Part shown: positions 33,384 to 43,060 of the stretch, piece by piece
Numbering within the stretch: the stretch's first letter is position 1
Layout: every line of letters begins with the position of its first letter
Assembly (NCBI RefSeq): GCF_022398325.1
Contig: NZ_JAKEVD010000016.1
Location: 37,170-101,169, forward strand
Source: Shewanella sp. Isolate13
GTDB taxonomy: Bacteria > Pseudomonadota > Gammaproteobacteria > Enterobacterales > Shewanellaceae
DNA: 64,000 nt
Direction: 5' to 3'
The notes under the pieces: generated by a model
The model's database searches: none
The model's input: the letters and a program-made list of their open reading frames with translations, nothing else
Told to the model about the DNA's origin: nothing
Program-made: the position numbers and the translations under genes

Positions 33384-35045
33384 ATGCTTTGCCAACTCAG
33401 CATCAACAACTTTGCTATTGTGCGTTTCTTAGAACTCGACTTTAAAGCCGGCATGACCAGTATTACTGGTGAAACCGGTGCGGGTAAATCGATTGCTATC
33501 GATGCTCTCGGCCTATGTTTAGGTAACCGAGCCGACGCCAATACCATTAGACCTGGTGCCACTAAGGCCGAAGTAAGTGCCCGCTTTTTATTAGATGATA
33601 CCCCAGCGGCAAGACGCTGGCTTGAAGATAACGACCTTGAACTCGATGATGAGTGTATCCTACGCCGTACCATTAGCAGTGACGGCCGCTCACGTGCCTA
33701 TATCAATGGCAACCCTGTGCCATTGGCGCAGATAAAGTCCCTTGGGCAACTGCTTATCGGCATTCATGGCCAACATGCTCACCACGCTATGCTAAAGAGT
33801 GAGCATCAACTGACCCTGTTAGATAGCTATGCTAACCATAAGATGCTGCTCGACAGCGTTGCTGCCAGCTATCACAGATGTAAGACTATTGAGAAGCAAC
33901 TTCACCTACTTGAGATGTCGCAGCAGGAACGCTTAGCTCGCAAACAACTGCTGCAGTATCAAGTGGAAGAGCTAAACGAATTTGCCATTAATGAGGGCGA
34001 GTTCGAGTCGATTGAGGCCGAGCATAAGAAGCTGGCTAACAGTACGGCGCTAATTGAGCTTTGCCGTAATCAGCTGCATATTTTACAAGACAACGAGGAA
34101 GGCAGCGTCGAGTCGCTGCTCAACACCTCTATCAGCCAGGGACAAGATCTCGAGAGTTACGATCCAGAGCTTGGCAGCGTACTTGCCATGCTCAACGACG
34201 CCCTCATTCAGGTGCAAGAGAGCAGCAGCGAGATTGAACGTTACTTAGATGGCTTAGAGCTCGACCCTGAGTATTTTGCCCATCTAGAGCAGCGCCTGTC
34301 TAAGACCATGCAGCTTGCCCGCAAGCATCAAGTGATGCCAGATGAGCTATACACTCATCATCAAAGCTTGCTGGAAGAGCTTGAAGACCTAGGTTCAGAT
34401 GACGACAAGTTAGACGATATTCGTGAGCAGCTAGCTGCTAACCGTGAGGCTTACCTACTGCATGCTAAAAAGCTCAGCCAAAGCCGTAGCCGTTACGCTA
34501 AAGAGCTGGATAAACAGGTGACTCACTCTATCCATGAGCTGAATATGCCAAAGGGTAAGTTCACCATTGCGGTGAACTTCAACGAGTCGGTTATCACCCC
34601 GACAGGCTGTGACAACATTGAGTTTTTAGTCTCGACCAACCCAGGTCAGCCGCTGCAGCCGATTGCTAAAGTGGCATCTGGTGGTGAGCTGTCGCGTATC
34701 GGCTTAGGAATTCAAGTGATCACCGCCAAAAAAGTCTCGACACCAACGCTGATCTTCGATGAGGTGGATGTGGGGATCTCGGGCCCAACTGCGGCGGTTG
34801 TTGGCCGTATGCTGCGTAGTCTTGGTGAGTCAACGCAAGTGTTCTGTGTGACCCACCTGCCGCAAGTTGCGGGTAACGGCCATCAACATATGTTCGTCAA
34901 TAAGAGCAGCAAGGCGGGTCAGACCGAAACCTCTATGGTGGCGCTGGATAAAGAGCAACGTGTCGAGGAGTTAGCGCGTCTTTTGGGCGGTGATACCATC
35001 ACCAGCAATACCTTGGCGAACGCTAAAGAGCTGCTGCTCAGTTAA
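33384..35045 (+). CDS. recN: DNA repair protein RecN
   Basis: An SMC-like ATPase that supports double-strand break repair. The ATG at 33384 (MLCQLSINNFAIVRFLELDF) follows a ribosome site (aaagga) and gives 553 aa, the size of the E. coli protein; an upstream TTG at 33366 overlaps the LexA-box region and is unlikely. Features seen: Walker A GETGAGKSIAIDALGL near residue 30, coiled-coil arms in the middle, the ABC signature VASGGELSRIGLGIQV, and Walker B TLIFDEVDVGISG. It is transcribed alone. Confidence 0.96.
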   Translation: MLCQLSINNFAIVRFLELDFKAGMTSITGETGAGKSIAIDALGLCLGNRADANTIRPGATKAEVSARFLLDDTPAARRWLEDNDLELDDECILRRTISSDGRSRAYINGNPVPLAQIKSLGQLLIGIHGQHAHHAMLKSEHQLTLLDSYANHKMLLDSVAASYHRCKTIEKQLHLLEMSQQERLARKQLLQYQVEELNEFAINEGEFESIEAEHKKLANSTALIELCRNQLHILQDNEEGSVESLLNTSISQGQDLESYDPELGSVLAMLNDALIQVQESSSEIERYLDGLELDPEYFAHLEQRLSKTMQLARKHQVMPDELYTHHQSLLEELEDLGSDDDKLDDIREQLAANREAYLLHAKKLSQSRSRYAKELDKQVTHSIHELNMPKGKFTIAVNFNESVITPTGCDNIEFLVSTNPGQPLQPIAKVASGGELSRIGLGIQVITAKKVSTPTLIFDEVDVGISGPTAAVVGRMLRSLGESTQVFCVTHLPQVAGNGHQHMFVNKSSKAGQTETSMVALDKEQRVEELARLLGGDTITSNTLANAKELLLS

Positions 35046-35068
35046 CGACTCAGCCGCTACTGAAAACA

Positions 35069-35097
35069 AAAATGCAGAGCTAAGCTCTGCATTTTTT
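35069..35097. terminator. Terminator between recN and pgpA
   Basis: A 10-bp perfect stem (aatgcagagc at 35071-35080, gctctgcatt at 35084-35093) with loop taa has A-rich and T-rich flanks. It can serve the two convergent units recN and thiL-pgpA. Confidence 0.85.
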
Positions 35098-35126
35098 ATG
35101 ACTCGATATTTTTTAGGCTAATAGCA

Positions 35127-35621
35127 TCAAGCGAAGTAATAGGCTAGGCCCTGCAAACAGAGCATGGCAAAAATACCCGCTAAGACATCGTCAATCATAA
35201 TGCCAAAGCCACCGTGAACCTTGGCATCGAGCCAACGAATTGGCCATGGCTTTAAGATATCGAAGATGCGAAACAGCACGAAACCCACAACTAACCACTG
35301 CCAACCTGCAGGTGCCGCTATCATGGTGATCAATAGCCCGGCGACTTCGTCCCAGACGATGGCACCATGATCGTGTACACCCATATCTTTCGAGGCCTTA
35401 TCGCAGATATAAAAACCTGCCAACACACTCAATACTGTGAGGGCGATATACCAAGGTAGACTCAGCGGTGCCATCAGCAGAAAAACAGGGATAGCAGCCA
35501 AGGTGCCAAAGGTGCCCGGCGCTTTCGCCGCGAGTCCTGAGCCAAAGCCTAGGGCGAGGAAGTGAATAGGATTCTTCAGTGATAGCTTTGCAAGCACTGG
35601 ATCTTTAGAGAATAGATTCAT
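35127..35621 (-). CDS. pgpA: Phosphatidylglycerophosphatase A
   Basis: It dephosphorylates phosphatidylglycerol phosphate to phosphatidylglycerol at the inner membrane. The 164-aa protein has several membrane segments and the family motifs FGSGLAAKAPGTFGTLAAIP, VWDEVAGLLITM, and VRFDILKPWP-like FRIFDILKPWPIRWLD with GIMIDDVLAG. The stop/start junction with thiL overlaps by one base in the thiL-pgpA order typical of gammaproteobacteria. Confidence 0.95.
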   Translation of the reverse strand: MNLFSKDPVLAKLSLKNPIHFLALGFGSGLAAKAPGTFGTLAAIPVFLLMAPLSLPWYIALTVLSVLAGFYICDKASKDMGVHDHGAIVWDEVAGLLITMIAAPAGWQWLVVGFVLFRIFDILKPWPIRWLDAKVHGGFGIMIDDVLAGIFAMLCLQGLAYYFA

Positions 35622-36580
35622 TAATTAAAGTGCTCAAAACCTAAATTTATCGGCTCAAACGCTTGATTGTCGCTCAGCAGTTTTAACTTGCCACCAGTAC
35701 ATACCTGACCTATCTGGGTAAATTTAACTCCCGATTCAGCCAAAGCAACTTCTAACATGCCCTTTTGCGCTTCTGGCACGGTAAATAGCAGCTCATAATC
35801 TTCACCACCTGTCAGCGCATAACTGAGCGCCATCTCTTTTGAGACACTGGCTTTAAGTGGCTCTGACAGCGGCAGGTTATCGACATTGATCACCGCACCC
35901 ACGTTCGAGGCTTTAAGCACGTGCTGAATATCAGACATGATGCCATCTGAAATATCGATGGCGCTTGAGGCGAGATTTCTAAGGGATTGGCCAGCCAATA
36001 CTCTCGGTGTCGGTCGGTAATGACGATTGATGAGATAGGCGCTATCTTCAACACTCGCCTGCAGCTTACCGCGCAGCAGATCTAAACCCAGTGCGGAATC
36101 CCCTAAGGTGCCAGTGACATAGAGCCAGTCACCATTTTTAGCACCACTACGGGTCAAGCCTTTATCGCTAGGTAGCTGACCATTGATGGTGATAGTGATT
36201 GCGCGCGGGCCGCGAGTGGTATCGCCACCGACGAGCGCCACACCATAATACTCGGCAATCTCAAACAGGCCGGCACTAAATTCGGCCAACCAAGTTTCAT
36301 CGACCTCTGGCAAAGTTAATGCCAGTGTCATCCAAGCAGGTTCTGCCCCCATAGAGGCGAGATCGGATAGGTTAACCGCTAAAGATTTATAGCCAAGGTC
36401 GGCAGCGGGCATATCGGGGAAGAAGTGGACATTTTCCACTAGGGTGTCGCAAGAGATGGCAATAGATTTATTTTCGGCGGGTTGCACAATCGCACAATCA
36501 TCGCCAATACCAACAGTCACATCTTTGCGGGACTGGGCGCGCCCAGTAAAGAAGCTTTCGATTAATTGAAATTCTTTCAC
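35621..36580 (-). CDS. thiL: Thiamine-monophosphate kinase ThiL
   Basis: It phosphorylates thiamine monophosphate to thiamine pyrophosphate. Motifs of the ThiL/PurM-like fold are visible: DVTVGIGDDCAIV, the SCDTLVENVHF metal site, LSDLASMGAEP, and GGDTTRG. The start is uncertain: the GTG at 36580 (KEFQLIESFF, 319 aa) matches the family start best, but the frame is open to another GTG at 36592. It is coupled to pgpA and lies downstream of the nusB terminator. Confidence 0.93.
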   Translation of the reverse strand: MKEFQLIESFFTGRAQSRKDVTVGIGDDCAIVQPAENKSIAISCDTLVENVHFFPDMPAADLGYKSLAVNLSDLASMGAEPAWMTLALTLPEVDETWLAEFSAGLFEIAEYYGVALVGGDTTRGPRAITITINGQLPSDKGLTRSGAKNGDWLYVTGTLGDSALGLDLLRGKLQASVEDSAYLINRHYRPTPRVLAGQSLRNLASSAIDISDGIMSDIQHVLKASNVGAVINVDNLPLSEPLKASVSKEMALSYALTGGEDYELLFTVPEAQKGMLEVALAESGVKFTQIGQVCTGGKLKLLSDNQAFEPINLGFEHFN

Positions 36581-36731
36581 AATACCAATCACAAAATAAG
36601 AGTAAGTATTCAGGGAGAGATGAGATAAGTGTAGATCAGGCCGTCACTCAAGCAAAAAATAGGAAGCCACAGCGGCTTGGCTCAAAGTGGAAATACGCGG
36701 ACTGTCTTTACCTCCCTGCCGAAGATAACAA

Positions 36732-36755
36732 AAACGGCATCCGAAGATGCCGTTT
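36732..36755 (-). terminator. Terminator of nusB
   Basis: A 10-bp perfect stem (aaacggcatc paired with gatgccgttt) is followed on the minus strand by a T-run (tttttgtt). It lies just beyond the nusB stop, so thiL-pgpA likely form a separate or read-through unit. Confidence 0.83.
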
Positions 36756-36758
36756 CTA

Positions 36759-37166
36759 CTACTTATTGCGTGCTACCAGCTTATCTAGAATGCCGTTAAC
36801 AAACTTATGACCATCTTCTGCGCCGAACGCTTTTGCAAGCTCGATAGCTTCGTTAATCGCTACCTTGTAAGGCACATCCTTACGGAATGTCAGTTCATAA
36901 GCTGCGATACGAACAATCGCTTTTTCAACTGGATCCACTTCATCAAGTGGACGAGTCACGAATGGAGCAATCGCTTCATCCAATTGACTCTTCTTCGTTG
37001 CAACGCCACCTAATAGCTCACGGAAGTAAGCGATATCGACGCCATCAACTTCTTGTTCAGTTAGAAACTCATGCTCAACATCAGCAATATTGTTACCACT
37101 TAGCTGCCATGAGTAGATGGCCTGAACGGCTAAACGGCGGGCCTTACGGCGCTCTGAAGGCTTCAT
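36759..37166 (-). CDS. nusB: Transcription antitermination factor NusB
   Basis: A small helical RNA-binding protein that binds boxA with NusE (S10) in rRNA antitermination. The 135-aa sequence begins [20 protein letters not shown] and ends with [20 protein letters not shown], both typical of NusB. It follows ribH by 14 bp in the conserved rib-nusB order. Confidence 0.96.
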   Translation of the reverse strand: MKPSERRKARRLAVQAIYSWQLSGNNIADVEHEFLTEQEVDGVDIAYFRELLGGVATKKSQLDEAIAPFVTRPLDEVDPVEKAIVRIAAYELTFRKDVPYKVAINEAIELAKAFGAEDGHKFVNGILDKLVARNK

Positions 37167-37180
37167 TAAATTGTCCTAAA

Positions 37181-37657
37181 TTACAGCTGTTCTTCAAGTG
37201 CTTGCAGAACGTTAACCATCTCTAGCAGACCAAGTGCAGCTTCACCGCCCTTGTTACCCGCTTTAGTACCCGAACGCTCAATAGCTTGTTCAATGGTATC
37301 TGTGGTTAATACGCCGAATGAAACTGGGATATCGAACTCAAGTGCAACCTGAGCCAAACCTTTATTACATTCACCTGCTACAAAATCGAAATGAGGTGTA
37401 CCACCACGGATTACCGCACCTAGTGCGATGATTCCGTCAAATTTTCCGCTCGCCGCAACACGACGTGCAGCAAGTGGCAGTTCAACAGCGCCTGGGACTC
37501 TGACTACAGTGATATTTTCATCTGCAACTTGGCCGAAACGCTTAAGAGTGTCTACCGCGCCATCGAGTAAACTATCAACAACAAAGCTGTTAAAACGTGA
37601 AACTACGATCGCAACTTTGGCGTTTTTCGATTCGATATTACCTTGAACTACGTTCAT
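37181..37657 (-). CDS. ribH: 6,7-dimethyl-8-ribityllumazine synthase
   Basis: The penultimate riboflavin enzyme, condensing the ribityl pyrimidinedione with dihydroxybutanone phosphate; it usually forms icosahedral or pentameric assemblies. The 158-aa protein shows [31 protein letters not shown] and the [14 protein letters not shown] segment. It lies between ribBA and nusB. The E. coli name for this gene is ribE, so symbols differ between databases. Confidence 0.95.
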   Translation of the reverse strand: MNVVQGNIESKNAKVAIVVSRFNSFVVDSLLDGAVDTLKRFGQVADENITVVRVPGAVELPLAARRVAASGKFDGIIALGAVIRGGTPHFDFVAGECNKGLAQVALEFDIPVSFGVLTTDTIEQAIERSGTKAGNKGGEAALGLLEMVNVLQALEEQL

Positions 37658-37802
37658 TTATCTTACCTAAATTAGCTTAATTACCCAGCATAGGGGCGGA
37701 AGAGGCGGTATGATACCACACCACTCCGCGCTGATCTCTATGCAATTAATAAGAAAAGTGTGAATTTAAGCCTCTGGCTGACAATCAGCTAAAGGCCGCT
37801 AT

Positions 37803-38906
37803 TTATTCTGCAATATATTCAGTTACTTCAAGGCCGAAACCTGAAAGTGAATGATAACGCTTTGGTGAGCTTAGTAAACGCATAGAGGTCACGCCTACGT
37901 CAGCCAAAATTTGTGAGCCAACGCCGACTTGACGTGAAGTCCCCTTCCACTGCGCGGCAACAGGTGCACTGCCGTTATCTTCGGCTTCAAATGCCTTCAC
38001 CTTAGCAAGAATGTCGCTGCTGTGTTCCTGATGCCCCAGTAACACCAATACGCCGCCCTCTTCGCCGATACGCTTCATCGCCTTCTCTAGCGGCCAGCTA
38101 CGCTGCTGATCACGCTCTGAATGCAATAAATCGTTGAAGGTATTTTGCAGGTGAACACGTACTAAGCTGTTTTCTGTTACATCACCTTTAACCAACACGT
38201 AATGCAGTTGGTTGTCGATAGTGTCGCGGTAAGTCAGCATTTCGAACTCACCAAAACGGGTTGGCAGCTTACATTTTGCTTCGCGTACAACCGTGGTTTC
38301 TTTGGTGTTACGGTATTCGATCAGGTCGGCAATGGTGCCCATCTTCAAACCGTGCTTTTCAGCGAAGATTTCAAGATCGGGACGACGCGCCATGGTGCCG
38401 TCGTCATTAAGAATTTCAACGATAACCGATGAAGGTTCGAAACCTGCAAGACGAGCTAAATCACAGCCAGCTTCGGTGTGGCCAGCACGAATAAGTACGC
38501 CACCTTCCTGCGCCATCAAGGGGAAGATATGTCCTGGTTGAACGATATCCGATGGCTTAGCCTCTTTTGCTACCGCAGCTTTAACCGTCACTGCGCGGTC
38601 TTGAGCCGAAATACCCGTTGTCACGCCCTCTGCCGCTTCGATTGAAACGGTGAAGTTAGTGGAGAACTGAGCGTTGTTATTGGTAACCATTAACGGCAGG
38701 TTAAGCTGCTGACAGCGGGCCTTAGTCAAGGTTTGACAAATTAGGCCACGGCCAAATGTTGCCATGAAATTAACCGCTTCAGGCGTCACCATGTCGGCAG
38801 CCATGATTAGATCGCCTTCATTTTCTCTGTCTTCGTCATCCATCAAGATCACCATCTTACCTTGACGAATATCTTCAATGATCTCTTCTATACTATGTAA
38901 CGCCAT
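37803..38906 (-). CDS. ribB: 3,4-dihydroxy-2-butanone-4-phosphate synthase with degenerate GTP cyclohydrolase II domain
   Basis: It converts ribulose 5-phosphate to dihydroxybutanone phosphate for riboflavin synthesis. The start at 38906 ([13 protein letters not shown], 367 aa) has a good ribosome site; the frame is open eight codons further. The N-terminal RibB domain carries [16 protein letters not shown] and [16 protein letters not shown]. The C-terminal half resembles GTP cyclohydrolase II, but the zinc-binding cysteine cluster (SEC...CDC) is missing around [23 protein letters not shown] activity is probably lost and must come from a separate RibA elsewhere. Confidence 0.92.
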   Translation of the reverse strand: MALHSIEEIIEDIRQGKMVILMDDEDRENEGDLIMAADMVTPEAVNFMATFGRGLICQTLTKARCQQLNLPLMVTNNNAQFSTNFTVSIEAAEGVTTGISAQDRAVTVKAAVAKEAKPSDIVQPGHIFPLMAQEGGVLIRAGHTEAGCDLARLAGFEPSSVIVEILNDDGTMARRPDLEIFAEKHGLKMGTIADLIEYRNTKETTVVREAKCKLPTRFGEFEMLTYRDTIDNQLHYVLVKGDVTENSLVRVHLQNTFNDLLHSERDQQRSWPLEKAMKRIGEEGGVLVLLGHQEHSSDILAKVKAFEAEDNGSAPVAAQWKGTSRQVGVGSQILADVGVTSMRLLSSPKRYHSLSGFGLEVTEYIAE

Positions 38907-39032
38907 TTCCAGACCTTTATTTTTTGTCACTGAACTGAGACCTAAGCCTTATAGAGTAATAACTCTACCACAGTGAGTAAATGTATTGATTATTCTATTT
39001 TATTAAAGCAAAGCCTGCCGTGAAACCAGTCT

Positions 39033-39698
39033 CTATCTTAAGAAACCTGAGCGAGCTAACAATTCCATGGTGACTTCAGACTTAGGACCGCTCTCTTGCT
39101 CTTGGCTGGCATAACTCATTAACCTTTCTAAGTGGCGCGCAATCAAGTCCACTTCAATGTTGACGCTATCACCCGCTTTCAGATCCACTAAGGTGGTCTC
39201 GCCTGCGGTGTGGGGCACAATTGTCAGCCTAAAGCGATGACCTTGCACCTCATTGACGGTCAAGCTCACGCCATCGATAGTGATCGAGCCTTTATGGGCA
39301 ATGTAGCGACCAAGTTCGGCTGGAGGAGTCAGCCAAAACTCGATAGCTTGCCCACGAAATTGCCTGTCATCCACATGGGCAATGCCATCCACATGACCGC
39401 TAACCATGTGCCCGCCTAAACGGGTCGTTGGTGTGACCGCTTTTTCTAGGTTAACGGCTTTTCCCACCTGATAATGAGAGAAGCCCGTCAAACTGACCGT
39501 CTCGGCAGAAATATCTGCCACATAACCGTCGCTCATCAGTTCAACCACGGTTAAACACACACCATTAGTGGCGATACTGTCGCCAAGCTTAACATCAGAC
39601 AAATCCAGCTTGCCGCTGGCAACCGTTAAGCGAATGTCATCACCGCGGCGCTCTACTTTACGTAAGTGTCCGACTGACTCAATAATTCCAGTAAACAT
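39033..39698 (-). CDS. ribC: Riboflavin synthase, alpha subunit
   Basis: It dismutates two lumazine molecules to riboflavin. The 221-aa sequence contains the two internally repeated lumazine-binding domains, with MFTGIIESVGHLRKVE and GDSIATNGVCLTVVEL in the first and the GSITIDGVSLTVNEV counterpart in the second. It is located 3 bp downstream of ribD. Also named ribE in some annotations. Confidence 0.95.
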   Translation of the reverse strand: MFTGIIESVGHLRKVERRGDDIRLTVASGKLDLSDVKLGDSIATNGVCLTVVELMSDGYVADISAETVSLTGFSHYQVGKAVNLEKAVTPTTRLGGHMVSGHVDGIAHVDDRQFRGQAIEFWLTPPAELGRYIAHKGSITIDGVSLTVNEVQGHRFRLTIVPHTAGETTLVDLKAGDSVNIEVDLIARHLERLMSYASQEQESGPKSEVTMELLARSGFLR

Positions 39699-39701
39699 AA
39701 A

Positions 39702-40823
39702 CTAATTACTCACTCTTAACGTTAAGCGGGTATCTTTGCCCACTTTACGTTCATCGATTAGGTTAATCTTTGGTACATCAGACATCGCCTGATAATCATC
39801 TAAGGCGAGCATATTACGCCCCTGTGAGCCTAAGATCTTCATCGCCTGATAAAGTACTATCTCATCGGCCAGCCCTTGATTCACAAAAGCGCCCGCAAGT
39901 GTTGCCCCGGCTTCAACCAATACCGAATTGCAGCTCTGGCCAAGTAAATTCAACAGCGCATTAAGGTCGATACGGGAATCTATTGCTGGCAACACCTGAC
40001 TTTGAACATGGCTTGGCCAAGCAGCCTGTACACTTTGTGGGTACGCCTGAGTCGACACCAATAAAATAGGGCTATCAATTTTAAACAAGTTTAGTTCATT
40101 ACCAAGGCGTGCCTGACTGTCTAACACGACTCGCAGCGGCTGATGAATTTCGGCAGGGGCTAGCTGATTCGCCAGCGAGCCCAACTCACTGTGGCGCACA
40201 TTTAAACTCGGGTCATCGGCAAGTATAGTCTCAACGCCAGTCACTAAGGCGCAGTGGCGGGCACGTAATCGCTGTACATCACTGCGCGCTTCTGGGCCTG
40301 TAATCCACTTAGACACGCCGTTAGACAAGGCGGTCTTACCATCGAGGCTGGCGGCAAGTTTTACCGTCACCCAAGGAAGGCCCTTTTCCATCCGCTTTAA
40401 GAAGCCTAAGTTGACCTGTTTCGCCTCTTCGGTCATCAAGCCAACATCGACTCGAATACCCGCTTCACGCAACATGGCAATGCCGCGGCCACTGACTTCA
40501 GGATTAGGATCGGTTACGGCAATAACCACTCGGCTCACGCCGTGATCGATAAGCGCCTTGGCGCAAGGTGGTGTGCGACCGTAATGGCTACAAGGTTCAA
40601 GCGTGACATAAGCGGTGGCGCCTTTAGCATCACTGCCCGCCATATTCAGGGCGTAAACTTCGGCGTGGGGACCGCCGGCTCGTATATGGTAGCCCTCGCC
40701 CACTATCTCGCCATCTTTAACGATAACGCTGCCCACACTTGGATTTGGACGGGTGGTGTACATGCCCTTTTGCGCCAGCTCAATGGCAAGGCTCATCATT
40801 TGACTGTCTTCGATAGACCACAT
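39702..40823 (-). CDS. ribD: Bifunctional riboflavin deaminase/reductase RibD
   Basis: It performs the deamination and side-chain reduction steps after GTP cyclohydrolase II. The N-terminal deaminase domain has the zinc site AGGPHAEVYALNMAG and TLEPCSHYGRTPPCAKAL; the C-terminal reductase domain shows VTVKLAASLDGKTAL. The length is 373 aa. It sits between nrdR and ribC, the conserved operon order. Confidence 0.96.
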   Translation of the reverse strand: MWSIEDSQMMSLAIELAQKGMYTTRPNPSVGSVIVKDGEIVGEGYHIRAGGPHAEVYALNMAGSDAKGATAYVTLEPCSHYGRTPPCAKALIDHGVSRVVIAVTDPNPEVSGRGIAMLREAGIRVDVGLMTEEAKQVNLGFLKRMEKGLPWVTVKLAASLDGKTALSNGVSKWITGPEARSDVQRLRARHCALVTGVETILADDPSLNVRHSELGSLANQLAPAEIHQPLRVVLDSQARLGNELNLFKIDSPILLVSTQAYPQSVQAAWPSHVQSQVLPAIDSRIDLNALLNLLGQSCNSVLVEAGATLAGAFVNQGLADEIVLYQAMKILGSQGRNMLALDDYQAMSDVPKINLIDERKVGKDTRLTLRVSN

Positions 40824-40891
40824 AATGGCGGCGATTCCGATTGTTCGATTGATGAAGGGGGAAGCGCTGCGCTTAACCCCGATTGCGTAGG

Positions 40892-41341
40892 TTACTTTTG
40901 CAGTTTGGCGATCGCTTCCCCAAACTCTGAGACGTCTTCGAAGGCACGATAAACAGACGCGAAACGAATGTAGGCAACCTTATCTAGGTTGACTAATTGG
41001 TCCATCATCAAGTTGCCAATCATCTCTGATTTCACTTCACGCTCGCCAGTGGCGCGCAAAGTCGACTTAATCTTAGTCAATGCCTGTTCGATTTGATCCA
41101 TAGATACAGGTCTTTTCTCTACGGCTCTTAACATACCGCCACGCAGCTTTTCTTCATCGAACGGCTGGCGGCTGCCATCTTGTTTCACCACACGAGGCAT
41201 CACAAGCTCGGCTCCTTCGAAGGTGGTAAAACGTTCATGACACTGAACACACTCTCTACGTCGACGCACCTGATGGCCGTCAGCGACTAATCGCGAATCA
41301 ATCACTTTTGTGTCAGTTGCGCTGCAAAATGGACAATGCAT
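40892..41341 (-). CDS. nrdR: Transcriptional repressor NrdR
   Basis: An ATP/dATP-sensing repressor of ribonucleotide reductase genes. The 149-aa protein has an N-terminal zinc ribbon ([17 protein letters not shown], then [13 protein letters not shown]) and an ATP-cone domain ([20 protein letters not shown]). It lies between glyA and ribD, as in E. coli and Shewanella. Confidence 0.96.
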   Translation of the reverse strand: MHCPFCSATDTKVIDSRLVADGHQVRRRRECVQCHERFTTFEGAELVMPRVVKQDGSRQPFDEEKLRGGMLRAVEKRPVSMDQIEQALTKIKSTLRATGEREVKSEMIGNLMMDQLVNLDKVAYIRFASVYRAFEDVSEFGEAIAKLQK

Positions 41342-41474
41342 TTAGCCTCCGTTTAGAAAAAAATGTTATGACTCACTGGATTTATACCTAACCTATTAAT
41401 TATGTCACCTTTGACAAGAATTAAAATGTGATTGGTACGACTTAAAACCTCAGAAAGTATGCTCTATTACATAC

Positions 41475-41500
41475 AAAAATGGCCGCATAAATGCGGCCAT
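41475..41500 (-). terminator. Terminator of glyA
   Basis: A 10-bp perfect stem (atggccgcat at 41479-41488, atgcggccat at 41491-41500) is followed on the minus strand by tttttgt. It lies beyond the glyA stop and before nrdR. Confidence 0.84.
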
Positions 41501-41528
41501 TGGAGTCTAACTGATTTAACGCGTAAGG

Positions 41529-42785
41529 TTAACCGTAAACAGGGAACTTAGCGCACAATTCCAGAACCTGAGCCTTAACGCGTTCGCTAACGGCAAGATC
41601 TGAAATATCATCTAAGATGTCACACATCCAGTGAGTCAACTGAACACACTCTTGCTCACCGAAACCACGACGTGTGATTGCAGGAGAACCAATACGTAGA
41701 CCTGAGGTCACAAAGGGTGAACGTGGGTCGTTTGGTACTGAGTTCTTGTTTACTGTGATGTTCGCGTTACCAAGGGCGGCGTCAGCGTCTTTACCTGTGA
41801 TGTCCTTGCTGATCAAATCTAACAGGAACAAGTGGTTATCAGTACCACCAGAAACCACATCATAGCCACGTTCGATAAACGTACGAGCCATAGCCTTAGC
41901 GTTAACCACTACTTGCTCTTGGTAAGTGGTGAACTCTGGGTCTAGGGCTTCTTTAAATGCAACCGCTTTAGCAGCGATAACGTGCATCAAAGGACCGCCT
42001 TGACCGCCTGGGAATACTGCAGAGTTTAACTTCTTGTAGATCTCTTCATCGTTGATTGATGAAAGGATCAAACCACCACGTGGGCCAGCGAGTGTCTTAT
42101 GAGTTGTGGTTGTCACAACGTGTGCGTGTGGCATTGGGTTTGGATAGATGCCAGCAGCAACAAGACCTGCAACGTGCGCCATATCGACGAATAGGTATGC
42201 GCCCACTTTGTCAGCGATTTCACGGAACTTGCCCCAGTCGATAATACCTGAGTAGGCACTGAAACCGGCGATGATCATCTTTGGCTTGTGCTCAAGCGCT
42301 AAACGCTCAACTTCAGCGTAATCGATCTGACCCGTTGTTTCATCGATACCGTACTGGACAGCGTTATATAACTTGCCAGAGAAGCTCACGTGAGAGCCGT
42401 GAGTTAGGTGACCACCGTGGGCTAGGCTCATGCCTAGAACCGTGTCGCCGCCTTGAAGTAACGCCATGAATACCGCTGCGTTAGCTTGAGAGCCAGAGTG
42501 TGGTTGAACGTTGGCATAAGTTGCGCCAAACAGCTCTTTTGCACGTGAAATAGCTAACTCTTCAACAATATCAACATGCTCACAACCACCGTAGTAACGC
42601 TTACCTGGGTAGCCTTCGGCATACTTGTTGGTTAGCTGAGTACCTTGTGCTTCGATTACGCGAGGACTTGTGTAGTTTTCTGAAGCAATGAGTTCGATGT
42701 GCTCTTCTTGACGGCGCGTTTCATCTTCAATTGCTGCAAATAGTTGTGGATCGTAATCCGCGATATTCATATCTTTTTTCAGCAT
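41529..42785 (-). CDS. glyA: Serine hydroxymethyltransferase
   Basis: A PLP enzyme that converts serine and tetrahydrofolate to glycine and methylene-tetrahydrofolate. The 418-aa protein opens [20 protein letters not shown] like the E. coli enzyme. It has [17 protein letters not shown] and the PLP-lysine motif [18 protein letters not shown]. It is upstream of nrdR and has its own terminator. Confidence 0.97.
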   Translation of the reverse strand: MLKKDMNIADYDPQLFAAIEDETRRQEEHIELIASENYTSPRVIEAQGTQLTNKYAEGYPGKRYYGGCEHVDIVEELAISRAKELFGATYANVQPHSGSQANAAVFMALLQGGDTVLGMSLAHGGHLTHGSHVSFSGKLYNAVQYGIDETTGQIDYAEVERLALEHKPKMIIAGFSAYSGIIDWGKFREIADKVGAYLFVDMAHVAGLVAAGIYPNPMPHAHVVTTTTHKTLAGPRGGLILSSINDEEIYKKLNSAVFPGGQGGPLMHVIAAKAVAFKEALDPEFTTYQEQVVVNAKAMARTFIERGYDVVSGGTDNHLFLLDLISKDITGKDADAALGNANITVNKNSVPNDPRSPFVTSGLRIGSPAITRRGFGEQECVQLTHWMCDILDDISDLAVSERVKAQVLELCAKFPVYG

Positions 42786-43060
42786 TACTCACTCCAGCTG
42801 TAAAGTCTTGTAATAGGGTTGCGCGGTATTCTACAGCGCATTCGATCACAATCCCAGCATTTACAACATGAAATTACTTGCATTTCTAGATGAGTGAGTT
42901 TCGTAAAAAGGGTTAATCGGCATAAAAATTGACTCGTCAACAGTCTAGGGCTGCGGCCTAAATGTTCGCGCCAAACAACGCTAATTCAGATTTAAGTTCT
43001 GCAGCGAATCTTGTAGAATTGCCGCCATTCCCGATTCAAAAACAGTCAAAGAGAAATAAC

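Noticed and set aside
38931..39032. FMN riboswitch upstream of ribB
   Set aside because: The leader is only about 100 bp and lacks the conserved RFN elements; regulation of this operon is not visible here.
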